A stretch of 64,000 nt of DNA from contig OX637342.1 in NCBI GenBank assembly GCA_951799405.1, positions 6,634,001 through 6,698,000 on the forward strand. Direction: 5' to 3'. Numbering within the stretch: position 1 is the stretch's first letter; the number at the start of each line of letters is the position of its first letter. Of this stretch, positions 54,436 to 64,000 are shown in pieces. The notes below the pieces were generated by a model. That model was not told the DNA's origin, did not search any database, and saw only the letters and a list, made by a program, of their open reading frames with translations. A program made the position numbers and the translations under genes. This DNA comes from Agapetus fuscipes (taxonomy: Eukaryota > Arthropoda > Insecta > Trichoptera > Glossosomatidae).

Positions 54436-55243
54436 ACATCATTGAACAATTATTAACGAATAATGCATCAAACTTAATAAACATGGCTGGTTCCTTTTTT
54501 TATACCTGTAAACTCTTCTTCATAAATTTATTTAAAAACATTAAAAAATGTGATATTATTATTTTTGGTATATGGCAATTTTAGATATCGGTATTCTAGC
54601 TAAGACCCTTAAGGACAAAGATGAAAGAAGACCATTAAAATGCTCTTTTTAATATTTTCCTTGACTAAATATTACATCGGGACCTATTATCCTAAGCCTC
54701 TCGTGGACGCCGTACCTCTTCTTAAGGAATCTCGGGTTCACCTCTTCTGAAACAATATCATTTCCTCCGACAAACCTTTTTTTGTTTTCCCTTTAATGTC
54801 AACTAGTATAATCACAATATCTCATTTAGCGATCTTTTTCATTTTCCTTTGTCGTATTGAACCTCAATAATTGCACCGATATCAATCAATGCGCTAACCG
54901 AAACACAAATACTTACATGGGTATTTATTTAATGTAAAGAAATATATATTTTTTAGAAATGTAACCGAAGTAACATTTGAGTCGTATTGAATCAATTAGA
55001 TACGTTTTTTCGCAAATTAGACAGATGAGTATTGAAATACAAAGAATTCCTTTTTATGTGCATCCACATATTTATGCTATTTACAAAAAAAAAAAAAAGT
55101 TGACTTTTGGTTTTATACGAATTCGTACACATTTCCTTACAGTTTATTACATGTAACTTGATATGTGGAACCGATTTAATTTTACCATTTGAGACTCGAG
55201 AGTTTTCACTGAATATAGAAACATCTGCATAATGTAGTTTCAT
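54436..55243. other. unassigned AT-rich sequence
   Basis: No gene is supported. Confidence 0.4.
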
Positions 55244-55482
55244 TCTATAATCTATAATCTAAGTTGCAAGGATTTATTCATTTAAAGCTCTCAGATGTAT
55301 GCCCACAAACCAACAAGTGTAGTTCGCGCTTACAAATGCTGAATGTGTACTTACAAATAAAATCAAAACCTCAAATGAACATCTTTAGCCGACCTTCCCT
55401 GAAACAGGGGTGACATTGGCAAAGTGAACCATTTTTTACAGTATGGGTGGTCAGCCTCATACCAACCTATAAGTCAAGGAAT
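55244..55482 (-). mobile_element. LINE-A tail, full short copy
   Basis: It has a 7-bp (ctataat) tail, then agttgcaaggatttattcat to taagtcaaggaat. About 15 bp of the ctgcaactcttgcc region are deleted. It is a sister of the 53.3-kb copy. Confidence 0.9.
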
Positions 55483-55541
55483 AATTTCATTCAAAATTGT
55501 TAAAAAAAAGTGTGGATTTCTAATATTCACAGTTCACTGAT

Positions 55542-55712
55542 TTCGGCAAAATTGCAGGGCTTATGTTTATTTGAGATTGGGTTTTTATATTGTAGGTCCA
55601 CATGCGGCATGTGTGAGCGCGAAATTATGCGTGTCTGTTCGTGTGTATGCATTTAATATGAATCTCAAATGATACATATGTTTGCAACTTAGATTAAGAT
55701 TTTAGATTTTTA
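55542..55712 (+). repeat. LINE-A tail, 5' truncated
   Basis: It carries ttcggcaaaattgcagggct, gtaggtccacatgcggcatg, gcgaaattatgcgtgtctgt and tttgcaacttagattaaga. It faces the minus copy at 55.24-55.48 kb. Confidence 0.85.
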
Positions 55713-56164
55713 GACTGATACTTATAGCGTGAGCTAATAATTTCTACACCGATAAACAATACAATCATCTAAGTTGTATCACATAGCAGGCTAATAACCT
55801 CTCTTAATCATAAAAACGTTTTAATTTTTAATACGGTTTAAATTCACTTTCTCCATTAAAAATAAAGTAGGTTTAAAACTTTGGTTTAACAAATGTAACG
55901 AATAAATCTGAGAAAGTTGTGCTTTATTGAATAGAAAAAAAAGTAAAATTTCGCAAAACGTACGCTGACGAATGCTGAGACACTCCTGCGTTTGATATTA
56001 TATTAATGTCCAAGACATCTCCGATCATCTTTATTGTGGTTCACTTTCGCCAACCTTTGATAAGGAATAATAATTTCTAGCCCGTTGTTCATTTCCTTCC
56101 GCCGCAAAAACTGTAATGAAAAAATTATACGTCCCGCGGAAATTCCGACTAAGATTGAGCTCTG
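55713..56164. other. unassigned AT-rich sequence
   Basis: No feature is recognised. Confidence 0.4.
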
Positions 56165-56296
56165 TACCCCAAGTATACACCCAAACATAACGTTTTACCA
56201 AAAAAATATAACAAATAAACGCTCTTTAGAGGCGCTGTTTTTGTTTTCGTACATTTTTCTTAAACACTACGGTTGTGTTTGAACGTAAAACTGTAA
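56165..56296. mobile_element. FB1 foldback element
   Basis: The left arm taccccaagtatacacccaa, acataacgttttaccaaaaa pairs with the right arm tttcttaaacactacggttg, tgtttgaacgtaaaact. It is 132 bp. The final acttggggta of the right end is lost. Confidence 0.7.
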
Positions 56297-57365
56297 AGGC
56301 TGAAGATAATTATTATGATTAGTGCTTCCTGAATAACTCGAGTCTCTGTTGCGGCATACAAATTGTTTTATTATACAACTGCGAGGCGTTTGTTATTATT
56401 CTTATTTCACATTTTAACAAATGACTTGTGAAATTCAAAATATATATTCATAATGAAAATTTCAGCAAGAAAATTTAACAAAACTTTCTTTCGTACATTA
56501 TTTATTATAATATTAGATGACTTGAAATTTCAAAACTACACAAAGAAAATTTGTTTAAAATATTGTACACTTCTTTTTCCCTCAAACTTTTTCTGTCCAA
56601 TGCTGATCATATACCTTCTCCAATCTTTTCCACACCTTTGAATAGGCAAAATTCAGCTCACAACAATTATACGTTTTTAACACCTAAAAAGACTGAAACC
56701 TTTTTCACATAGAACCAAAAATTATATTTTGTTTGAATTAGTTTATTTTAGCACTTGGTGCCTTATCTAAAATCACCCATCGGTACAATAAAAATCGAGG
56801 TAAAAGAAAAAAACTTTAAATGTACTCGTAAGTACAGTACAACCGGTTTGATGAACAAACTTCATAATAACATAAACTAATTATTACTCAATGAAAGGGT
56901 TCTAAAATAATGAAAAGAAAAGGATTTGCATAGATGGATAAAACTGTAAGAAATTGCAAGTTGCAATGTCCATGAATTTTAACAGACCTTGAAAAATTTA
57001 TGCTGCAAATTAATGTCTCAAGAGTTGCACACTGGTAGGCATTGTGAGAAGTTGGAAAATGTATTTTAAATCGTTTGAATGACGGAAGTGCTTGCGATCT
57101 CAGACGTCTGCCAGAGAGACAGAGAGAAGAGATTTAGAGAGAGAGGGAAATGTAGAGAGGAATGCCCTAGTGTAAAAATACACTAATCTCTGTTTAGATC
57201 ACTCTCGTCCATACATAAACACGCGAGCCGGCCAAACGATCTTGACTTTGGTAGCTGCGAAACGAAAATTGCGAAATTTTCTAGTGATATTAATGGACTT
57301 TGGCTACAGTTATTCCTTTTCCTGAAAAAAACTTTATACTGATTATTTCATGGGGTACAACTAAT
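56297..57365. other. unassigned sequence
   Basis: No gene or family is recognised. A GA-rich purine tract (gagagacagagagaagagat) lies at about 57113-57160. Confidence 0.45.
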
Positions 57366-57592
57366 TGCAAAATGTAATTGCATTTAAGATTCATACATAA
57401 TGCAAGCTCACAATCAGACTCGTGCTAGTTCGCGCTTACACAAATTGTACGTCTACTTACAAACAAAATTAAAACCAAAACCTCAAATGAACAAAAGCTT
57501 TGCCATCCTCGCCACCCTTCCGTAAAATAGGGGTGACTTTGGCAAAAGTGATCCAATGTGTACAGTACGAGTGGCCAGCTTCATAACATTTT
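57366..57592 (-). repeat. LINE-A tail, degenerate
   Basis: It carries tgcaagctcacaatcagact, agttcgcgcttacacaaatt, acctcaaatgaacaaaagct, aataggggtgactttggcaa and gagtggccagcttcataac. Confidence 0.75.
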
Positions 57593-57785
57593 TTTCATAC
57601 CTCAACTCCTAAGAAAATGTTAATAAAATGCTCTCCAAGAAGCTTTTATTAGATTCTCTAAATCTGGGTCAATAATGTTTTCATTGAGATGTTTATGAAG
57701 CAAAAAACCAAAAAGTAAACTACTCAGAAATAGGGTGCATCCATACTGAGAAGTTTCTATAACAAAACTTTGCTCTTAAGCTCAG

Positions 57786-57912
57786 ACATTACGTTTACAA
57801 AAAAATATGTATGTGGAAGCTTAGACAGCGCTTTTAGTGAGAGTTTTAGTTTGTAGATATTTTTTGGATAACGCTATGGTAAATTTAAACGTAAAGTTTT
57901 TATACTTATGGC
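57786..57912. mobile_element. FB1 foldback element
   Basis: It carries cattacgtttacaaaaaaat, agacagcgcttttagtgaga, gttttagtttgtagatattt, tttggataacgctatggtaa and cgtaaagtttttatactta. The left terminus is lost. Confidence 0.6.
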
Positions 57913-58257
57913 AGCAGAGCGTTGGGAAACAGAATATTTTCAGTTAACAACTCTTTTCATAAACTACGAACAGATAAGCAGCGTAAAGGTTTCATTAAAA
58001 AAAACACGGAAACCGCTGCTTGCTAACTTTTTAATGAAATCACGGTAAAAGGTTTTTGGAAAATAAAGAAAAAACGAAATGCACGTACAATGTCCCTACA
58101 TTATGTTTTCCTTTTCTGTTTCACTCGCTTACAACAGGGAAACAATACATTTTAAGAGATAAAATTGCAGTATTTTATCATATTTTTGCGAGTTATAGGT
58201 AACGATTTGGTTTCGTATTTATTTCATGACTTTAAAAAAAAACACTTACATTTGAGC

Positions 58258-58541
58258 CTATCAAGGCAATAGTGGTGTATTCTACAATTTCAAATAAGTG
58301 GCGTTTTGGCGTAATTTTCATTCCTTATTATAGTATCTACGAAATCAGAAGTGTTGTAAGGTAGTTTAGCTATTGAAAAAGAGCCACCAACACCACCAAC
58401 ACCACCACCAGGTGTAAGGTAGTTTAGCTATTGAAAAAGAGCCGCCACTTCTGATTTGGTAGATACTAAAATAAGGAATGAAAATTACGCCAAAACGCCA
58501 CTTAGCCGAATTATGGAATACACCACTATTGTCCTGATAGC
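58258..58541. mobile_element. foldback element with duplicated centre
   Basis: The left arm ctatcaaggcaatagtggtg to tatctacgaaatcagaagtg and the right arm cacttctgatttggtagata to accactattgtcctgatag pair over about 95 bp with few mismatches. The centre holds two direct copies of gtaaggtagtttagctattg, aaaaagagcc (58361 and 58416), separated by an ACC-rich spacer. Confidence 0.85.
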
Positions 58542-58554
58542 GTCATTTATACTT

Positions 58555-58692
58555 TAATTTGAAAATGAAGACCCAAATATCAATGAATTTAAGCCCTGTA
58601 TCCACCCTTCAATGAAGCAGGGGTCATATTGGCCAAGTGAAAACATTTATTTACATTATAAGTGGTCAGCCTCGTACCATCCTATAAGCCAT
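58555..58692 (-). repeat. LINE-A tail, start-proximal half
   Basis: It carries atatcaatgaatttaagccc, ttcaatgaagcaggggtcat, gtggtcagcctcgtaccatc and ctataagcc. Confidence 0.7.
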
Positions 58693-59277
58693 ATAGAAAT
58701 ATCTATCAATTTATCATTTGAATATATCTATAAAATCAAAATCAAAATGATATGCAATAATCGATAATTTATTGACGATTTAATACCTGTTTCTGGCTAG
58801 GCAAAATAAGTTGGCGTATTGCTTTGCCCTTCATAAATCGATTCTAAAATAAATCCTAATAAATAACATAGATTTTTTTCGTTTGTTTAAGAAAACTCTT
58901 CACATTTGGGTTAAAATTTTGTTTATTTTCCATAATGTTAATGAATACTCCGCAGAGGCACAATTCACACAATTTATGATGCAAAGTTGCGTGCAAAATT
59001 GTATGAGGGCATTATCCTGAAAAGGAAATAGGTCAGCGAGTCCCGAATGTATGGGAATCCGCCATGTATGGAAAATAAAATAAAGAATTACAAGGCCATT
59101 TGTAATTCCGTGGAAATAACGAGGAGAACCCCGCAGGGTTTCATTTTTCCGATTAAAATACAACAGAAGAAGCCCGGTACTTTTTAAAATGTACTTACAA
59201 AAAATAATGCGTTTTTGTACAAGTAACAAGCAGCACCCGACGTGTTCCACTCTGTAATTTTACCATCTGGACTTAGT
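58693..59277. other. mostly unassigned; GC-moderate unique patch at 58.92-59.23 kb
   Basis: An S4 scrap (tctggctaggcaaaataagt) lies at 58790. A minus-strand frame of 116 codons at 58900-59250 has no recognised motif but lies in sequence without any repeat I can identify. I do not call it a gene. Confidence 0.35.
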
Positions 59278-59515
59278 CCGGTCGATAGCTCAGTAGGTAG
59301 AAAATACCTGCAAGTTTTACTCAGCCTTCACAAGAAATGAGAACCAGCCCCCTCGGGATCTGGGAAACCCCCACTTCAACTAAAGTTGCTGGCGTAAGGC
59401 CGGCACCCTTACTTGTAGAAATAAATAGGTTCCCACTCCCCACATTCGAAACCCTTCGGGAATAACGCGGCAAAAAATTACGCTATATTTGTAGCTTAGT
59501 TGCGTTGCGCTGCGT
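59278..59515 (+). mobile_element. S2 SINE, internal deletion
   Basis: The head ccggtcgatagctcagtagg is joined after about 15 bp to gcaagttttactcagccttc. The anticodon and B-box region is therefore deleted. The rest is intact to gcttagttgcgtt. Confidence 0.82.
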
Positions 59516-59569
59516 GAACTGTTTTTATTTTCACAGATGAGGAGGACAGATTTACGTCAAGCAGGGCTT

Positions 59570-59692
59570 TTTTTATGTACGAAGTTGACATGCGGCATGT
59601 GTATGCGCAAACTTATACGTGTCTGTTTGTGGGAATGCTTTTAACATGAATCTTAGATGCTTTAAATCCTAGTAACTTTGATTGTATATCAT
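59570..59692 (+). repeat. LINE-A tail, 3' half
   Basis: It carries agttgacatgcggcatgtgt, cttatacgtgtctgtttgtg, ggaatgcttttaacatgaat and cctagtaactttgattgta. Confidence 0.7.
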
Positions 59693-59952
59693 AAGGTAGC
59701 CAAGCATGGGGAGCACCGTATGACAACGGTCAATTTTTGTATGTTAAGTATATACTTCTGCCATGGTTAAATGAAAAATGAGAAAATGACAGAAAATGCT
59801 TAGGCATAGAACTGGAGAGCTGTTTTCGGTGCTGGAATTTCCGGACGTTTCGCCTATGTCTGTGCGAAGGTTTTTTTATCGTGATTATGATGTGATGTGA
59901 TGTTCATGAAATCGTCATGAAGAAGGGAGACATGGAAGACTTGAAGAACATT

Positions 59953-60248
59953 TGACCGATCCGTAGTCCAGGTGGTAACACTTTGGACTCGTAACTGGAA
60001 GGTTGTGGGTTCGAATCCCGGCGGAGCACAAAAAATATCCCATTCATTTTTTCAAATTTGCTCTTCGCTGGGTTGAAAAATTCATAAACCTTTACCAAAG
60101 ACAGGTCATCAAAAGGTCCATCCAGCCTTACAACACCTGGGTCTTGCTTGAGAATTGGCGCTTTCTACAGCGACGACCAAGCTCGCAGAGGGCTCTTGAG
60201 GTGTGATACACACAAAAACAGCGCTCACCAAATAAATCAGCCTAATTT
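59953..60248 (+). mobile_element. S1 SINE, near full length
   Basis: It has gaccgatccgtagtccaggt, the B box gggttcgaatcccggcggag, then gctcttcgctgggttgaaaa, aggtccatccagccttacaa, cgacgaccaagctcgcagag and acaaaaacagcgctcaccaa. It ends at aatcagcctaat. Here the S1 3' end is intact (gctcttgaggtg after gctcgcagag), unlike in the composites. Confidence 0.88.
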
Positions 60249-60977
60249 AATTTTTTGATTAAATGGAAGAAACGTCTCTCTTTTTTTTAAACCAATATAT
60301 TTTTGTTTTAAATCAACAATGTGTTTTTTCCTTTGTTTATGTGGAATCATTTGGCTACGATGGTCGTTCAAAGGTTTTCTCTTAACAAGCAGATTAAGGT
60401 TATTTTTAATTTCGCTTTGTCCGGATCGTTTTCCGTTTGTTTTCTTTTCTGTTTTGTCGACTTTTTCTTTGACATGTCAGTGTAAGCTGCTTAGAGCATG
60501 CATAAAGGCAGAATTAATACCTACTGCGGATTCTGAAGGAAAAAGTATCAGATATAATTCTGCATTTGGTTTAAATAGCAAAAATACATTGCCATGTTAC
60601 TTATGGAAAATCTTTGTTTTCCGTAATTTTATTTTTAAAAAACGTTACTAAGACCCCGTGTTTTCAACGTCAGCATAGCGATTTGATACTAAATGAAAAG
60701 GACGCACCTATCGTCCCCTAAGTGTTTGTTTGTCTTATGCCCATCAGAGGTAATTTCACATGAGCTATGTTTGTATGTGAACTGGACCAATGTGTCTTAA
60801 GAATGCTAGAAACGGATTTTGAAAATATTAAAAACTACTCTCACATTATCGTGTTTAAATTTTTTTCTTAGCTCAGATTGTGAAAAATGTGATTTTCGAG
60901 ACAATTTCAAAACACTCAGTTTAAGTGTTTGTATAAAAGTTTTATATTTTTGGGAAACGTAACAAGTTTATTATAAA
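60249..60977. other. unassigned sequence
   Basis: A 110-codon frame (60319-60651) is Phe/Leu-rich with no recognised motif. It is likely chance. Confidence 0.4.
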
Positions 60978-61160
60978 TCAAGGAAAGCCGGCAAAAGTTT
61001 CAGGGCACATATTAATTTGAGATTTAGGTCTTATTTTATTTTATCTTTATATAAGTGCACATGCAGCATTTGTAAGCGCAAACTTACGCGTGTCTCCTTG
61101 TTGGCATACATTTAATACGAACCTTAAATATTAATATACCTTTGCAACTAGGATAAAGAG
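60978..61160 (+). repeat. LINE-A tail, diverged
   Basis: It carries aaagccggcaaaagtttcag, gtgcacatgcagcatttgta, cgcgtgtctccttgttggca and acctttgcaactaggataaa. Confidence 0.72.
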
Positions 61161-61468
61161 GTTAGAAATGCTTTAATTTTTCTGAAAGTTTATTCTGCAT
61201 ATAATTCAGAGATCCATTGATGATATTTGGTTGTGGAAGACTCCGGAAAGTGAACAGAATGAACTAGAGGCAACAATGCGGAATAAGCAATTAAGCTTCT
61301 AGAAAAACAAGCCATTGTTTTTTACGATGCTGCCGAACAAACGGAAGGATGTGATGAAGCGGAATGCCTGCAGCGAGAGGAAGTCGGCCTTTAATTATCT
61401 CTTAAGTGATAAAAGTCCCGTCGATAGATGTGTTTCGTGTAAGCGTCGGTATGGGAAACAGGGTTGTC
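61161..61468. other. unassigned sequence
   Basis: No repeat or gene is recognised. It is slightly GC-richer at 61.33-61.45 kb. Confidence 0.35.
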
Positions 61469-61715
61469 TATTCTAATCTAATGTTAGTTGCAAAAATATG
61501 TAACATTAAGGATTCACATTATATGCATTCTCACAAGCAGACTCGTGTAAGTTCACGCTTGCACATGCCACATGTGAACTTATAACATAAAAACCCAAAT
61601 TTCAGATGAAAATACACCCTGCCACTCTTGCCGACCTTTCCTGAATCAGAGGTGACATTGGCAAAACGAACCCTTTACTACAGCATGGGTGATCAGTTGC
61701 ACACCAATTGGTATA
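61469..61715 (-). mobile_element. LINE-A tail, full but diverged
   Basis: It carries tctaatctaatgttagttgc, gcattctcacaagcagactc, cttgcacatgccacatgtga, ctgaatcagaggtgacattg and gggtgatcagttgcacacc. Confidence 0.8.
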
Positions 61716-62554
61716 GAAGAATTGTTTGTAAAATATACAAATACCCTAAATGAGTCGGTTTTAATAAAAAAAATAGTCGTTTATAATTGACGACTCCAAA
61801 TAAGCTGTACCTATATAAACTAATGCAGAAATTGAGGATTTTTTTTAACGGTAAATGTACGACATCATTGGAAATCATTTTCCTATACTTTTTTTACATT
61901 TATCCCATTTTTAACAGAAATCGCAGTTTTCTGCCTTTGAAGTTACGGAGAACCAAAGTCACAGGATAACTTTGATACCTGGATTCCTCAAAATCTCCCC
62001 AAAACAAAGGAAAATAATTTGAGCCCTTTCCAATCGCACCAATATTTTATAATTGTGCTTAATTATATTTTTAGATATCTCACATCAATAAAAATCTCAG
62101 TAACACTGCGTATATAAATTATGATGTATTTGTTAAATAAAAATTACTTGTTCCACAAATTTCTGCTACTTATTTTATCGAAGATTGATCATTATCATGG
62201 TGTGGTGAGTTTTATTTTACAAGCAGCACTCAAAAAAGAGATTCAGTGACTTTGTCAGTTAGCATATCGACGTGTTTTCTTTATCTTTCACGAAAACCTT
62301 CTCTTCTTCTTTATTTGATGATAATTAAAAACCTTAATGCGACTTTCTAACGACTCCCAAAAATGCGATGTCTAAAAATGGATCCCACTTGTGACTCCTG
62401 TGTTCATCCCTGATTCAGAAAGAATATCCGCTCGAATACCACAATGGAAGAATTCGTGACTCGTAGGGGTGAAAAGAAGCGCACGTTCTCCTCGAATAGC
62501 TCATTTCTCGCCCTTTATGTGACTTTAATATACGTCAGCTTACTTATCCACAGA
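61716..62554. other. unassigned sequence
   Basis: No feature is supported. Confidence 0.4.
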
Positions 62555-63065
62555 GATCTAAATCTAAATCTAAGTATCATTTGAGATTCATATTAAATGC
62601 ATTCCCACAAGCAGACACGCATAATTTCGCGCTTACACATGCCGCATGTGGACCTACAATATAAAAAATCCAATCTCAAATTAACATAAGCCCTGCAACT
62701 CTTGCCGACCTTCATCGGCAAAGTGAACCATTTTGTACAGTATGGGTGGTAAGCCTCATACCAACCTCTAAGTCAAGGAATACAAACAATTAATTACATT
62801 TAAGTATATAAAACAAACAAACACTTAACAATTAAACAGTAAAAATTAAAACTTACAAAACATATTCTATAATAAATAAATGTGAAAAATATTTTTTTTA
62901 AAGCCTCAGCCTTAAACGACAGCATTACAGATCAACCGCTTTTTTATCGGTCCTTGCATACTTTTTTCATTTAATCCAGAGTCATAACTTTTTCATACAA
63001 ACTCTCCTTTTATTATGACTCTGGATTCATTCGCTATTTCGGAAATTTGGTCCATCCATACCTTT
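62555..63065 (-). mobile_element. LINE-A 3' end with ORF2 C-terminus
   Basis: It has an AAATCT tail (62555-62572) and a module with two small deletions (gcaaagatatg lost; ccctgaaacaggggtgac region lost). ORF2 codons follow from about 62918 to 63065. They reverse to motifs including R-K-V-W-M-D-Q-I-S, then a repeated-looking stretch and the K-D-R-x-K-x-R end. A local duplication of aaaaggagagtttgtatgaa-type sequence breaks the frame. Confidence 0.8.
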
Positions 63066-63533
63066 CTCATTCTCATAGATACACATCTCTAAATGCGATC
63101 TACACGGTCATTGCTACAATGGAAGAATTTGTGAATCGTGGAGGTGAAAAGAAACCCATAGAAAAGCTCATTCCAGTCTTCAGTATACGTCAGATTATTT
63201 ATCGACTGCGATACATATTATGTACCTCAGATTGCTACTTGATGCTTCATTACTTATAATGACACCTACAGCATTAATAAAGGGTGAAATTAAATACGGC
63301 CATTCAGCTGTTTAAGAATATCATATTTAGTACTCGAAGAAGTTTATATGCTGGCTTTAGTAGATTATTTTTATCTTTATATTAAAATATGTAAACCAAT
63401 TTTTATGAACCGTTTGTTGCTGTTGGTATTTACGTAGTTATTCTTGTTTTCTTTTTTTATTTATTTTATTATTTTAATCTTTTTTTATTTATATTAATTT
63501 TTCTTTCGAGATGAATTGGTAAGATGATTTGAA
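63066..63533. other. unassigned AT-rich sequence
   Basis: No feature is supported. Confidence 0.4.
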
Positions 63534-63584
63534 ATGTCGGTGTCTATTTCAAACCCAAAATAAATACCAGTAAGGTGTACCTAC
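63534..63584 (+). repeat. S2 SINE fragment interrupted by an LTR
   Basis: It carries cggtgtctatttcaaaccc, aaaataaataccagtaaggt and gtac. It matches S2 immediately before its tttactcagcc box and is cut at the LTR start. Confidence 0.65.
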
Positions 63585-63847
63585 TGTAACGAGATGGATT
63601 TGTTTGTTAGGTAAAATGGAACATGAGATTTGAATTTGAATGAAAAGGAAAACAAAGGAAGGCAGAAAGAGAGAAAAAGCTTGCCTGGCGGGATAGCCAC
63701 AAGCCTGTGTAATTAAAAATAATTAATATTATTGTGCTGTGGTTAATTGTGTATACATTGTGAAAGAAATAAAAGTAAACATATTAAAGTGTGTATGTTA
63801 ATTATTAATTGTGTCAATCAGCAGGACAGAGAGGAAAAACCCTCACA
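63585..63847 (+). mobile_element. 5' LTR of an LTR retrotransposon
   Basis: The block opens TGTAACGAGATGG and ends CCCTCACA, the TG...CA boundary of an LTR, and is 263 bp. An aataaa-like poly(A) signal (agaaataaaagtaaac) lies near 63765. The primer binding site follows three bases later. Only one LTR is inside the window, so its identity rests on the boundary and PBS. Confidence 0.75.
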
Positions 63848-63850
63848 TTT

Positions 63851-63863
63851 TGGCGCCCAACGT
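63851..63863 (+). promoter_or_regulatory. primer binding site (tRNA-Lys type)
   Basis: tggcgcccaacgt matches the 3' end complement expected for tRNA-Lys primers, as used by many Ty3/Gypsy elements. It lies just after the LTR's CA end. Confidence 0.78.
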
Positions 63864-64000
63864 AAAAAAAAAAATCTGTACATGAAATTCCTATGAAGAA
63901 AATTTTTCACAAACAAAAACAAATGACAGTCAATTTCAACAAATGACATTGAAAACAATACAATATATGAAATGATTAAAATTGGACAGATTTATGGTTG
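63864..64000 (+). mobile_element. internal leader of the LTR retrotransposon (cut by window end)
   Basis: This is A-rich untranslated leader. No gag start is evident before the window ends. The coding part must lie to the right. Confidence 0.6.

Noticed and set aside
58900..59250. 116-codon minus-strand frame as a gene
   Set aside because: It has no motif, no splice sites that I trust and AT-driven composition. It is kept only as a unique-sequence patch.

Overview
This is a eukaryotic, AT-rich, gene-poor window, almost certainly from an arthropod and most likely an insect with a repeat-rich genome. The reasons are RTE/CR1-type LINE C-termini of a kind common in insects, tRNA-derived SINEs with clear A and B boxes, many short foldback elements, and one GC-rich exon with consensus splice sites. 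The species cannot be told from the sequence. There is no operon-like gene layout. Apart from the one exon, the open frames I examined look like chance frames, repeat translations or transposon remnants.

The only host coding sequence I can support is an internal exon on the minus strand at 39831-40075. It is 245 bp, GC-rich, and bounded by a tgtttctgtgttcag acceptor and a CAC/GTGAGT donor. It codes for a charged, low-complexity segment of a protein I do not recognise. Much of the rest may therefore be intron and flank of one long gene. A roughly 500-bp ATC/GAT microsatellite lies about 35 bp downstream of the exon's donor.

The rest is a graveyard of mobile elements. (1) LINE-A is an RTE-like LINE. 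Five loci keep the last codons of its ORF (about 7.3, 10.4, 20.6, 38.4 and 62.9 kb). Its ~250-bp 3' UTR module is present in over 35 copies on both strands and ends in short tandem tails (TTAGA, TTTAGA or ATAGATT type). Many short copies begin at the same base, so they look like a SINE built entirely from the LINE tail. (2) There are tRNA-derived SINEs: S1 (head TAGTCTAGTGG, ATT tail), S2 (head TAGCTCAGTTGG, T-rich tail), an S1-S2 composite at two loci, and minor families. (3) An ATC-tailed retroelement is inserted in S1 at 14.0 kb with a 9-bp target duplication; a second copy adjoins the long microsatellite at 39 kb. (4) Other LINE relics lie at 3.1, 17.1, 33.0-33.7, 36.3-36.8, 45.1, 46.3 and 52.3 kb. 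(5) DNA transposon derivatives include a hAT-like element (15406-16137) with an 8-bp target duplication, two MITE families, and several foldbacks and palindromes. (6) A Penelope-like terminal family forms a near-perfect inverted pair at 19.4-19.65 kb. (7) At the right edge is an LTR with a tRNA-Lys-type primer binding site, inserted into an S2 remnant.

Layout: 0-3 kb unassigned; 3-8 kb LINE and foldback fragments plus a nested SINE/LINE block; 8-16 kb SINEs, MITEs, LINE-A tails and the hAT element; 16-32 kb dense LINE-A tails with the palindrome; 33-37 kb LINE relics and the composite SINE; 38-40 kb LINE-A, microsatellite and exon; 41.9-42.6 kb a large foldback with a SINE in its loop; 46.4-50.2 kb a comparatively repeat-free stretch; 50-63 kb tails and foldbacks; 63.6-64 kb the start of an LTR retrotransposon. 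All identifications are by eye, with no database search.
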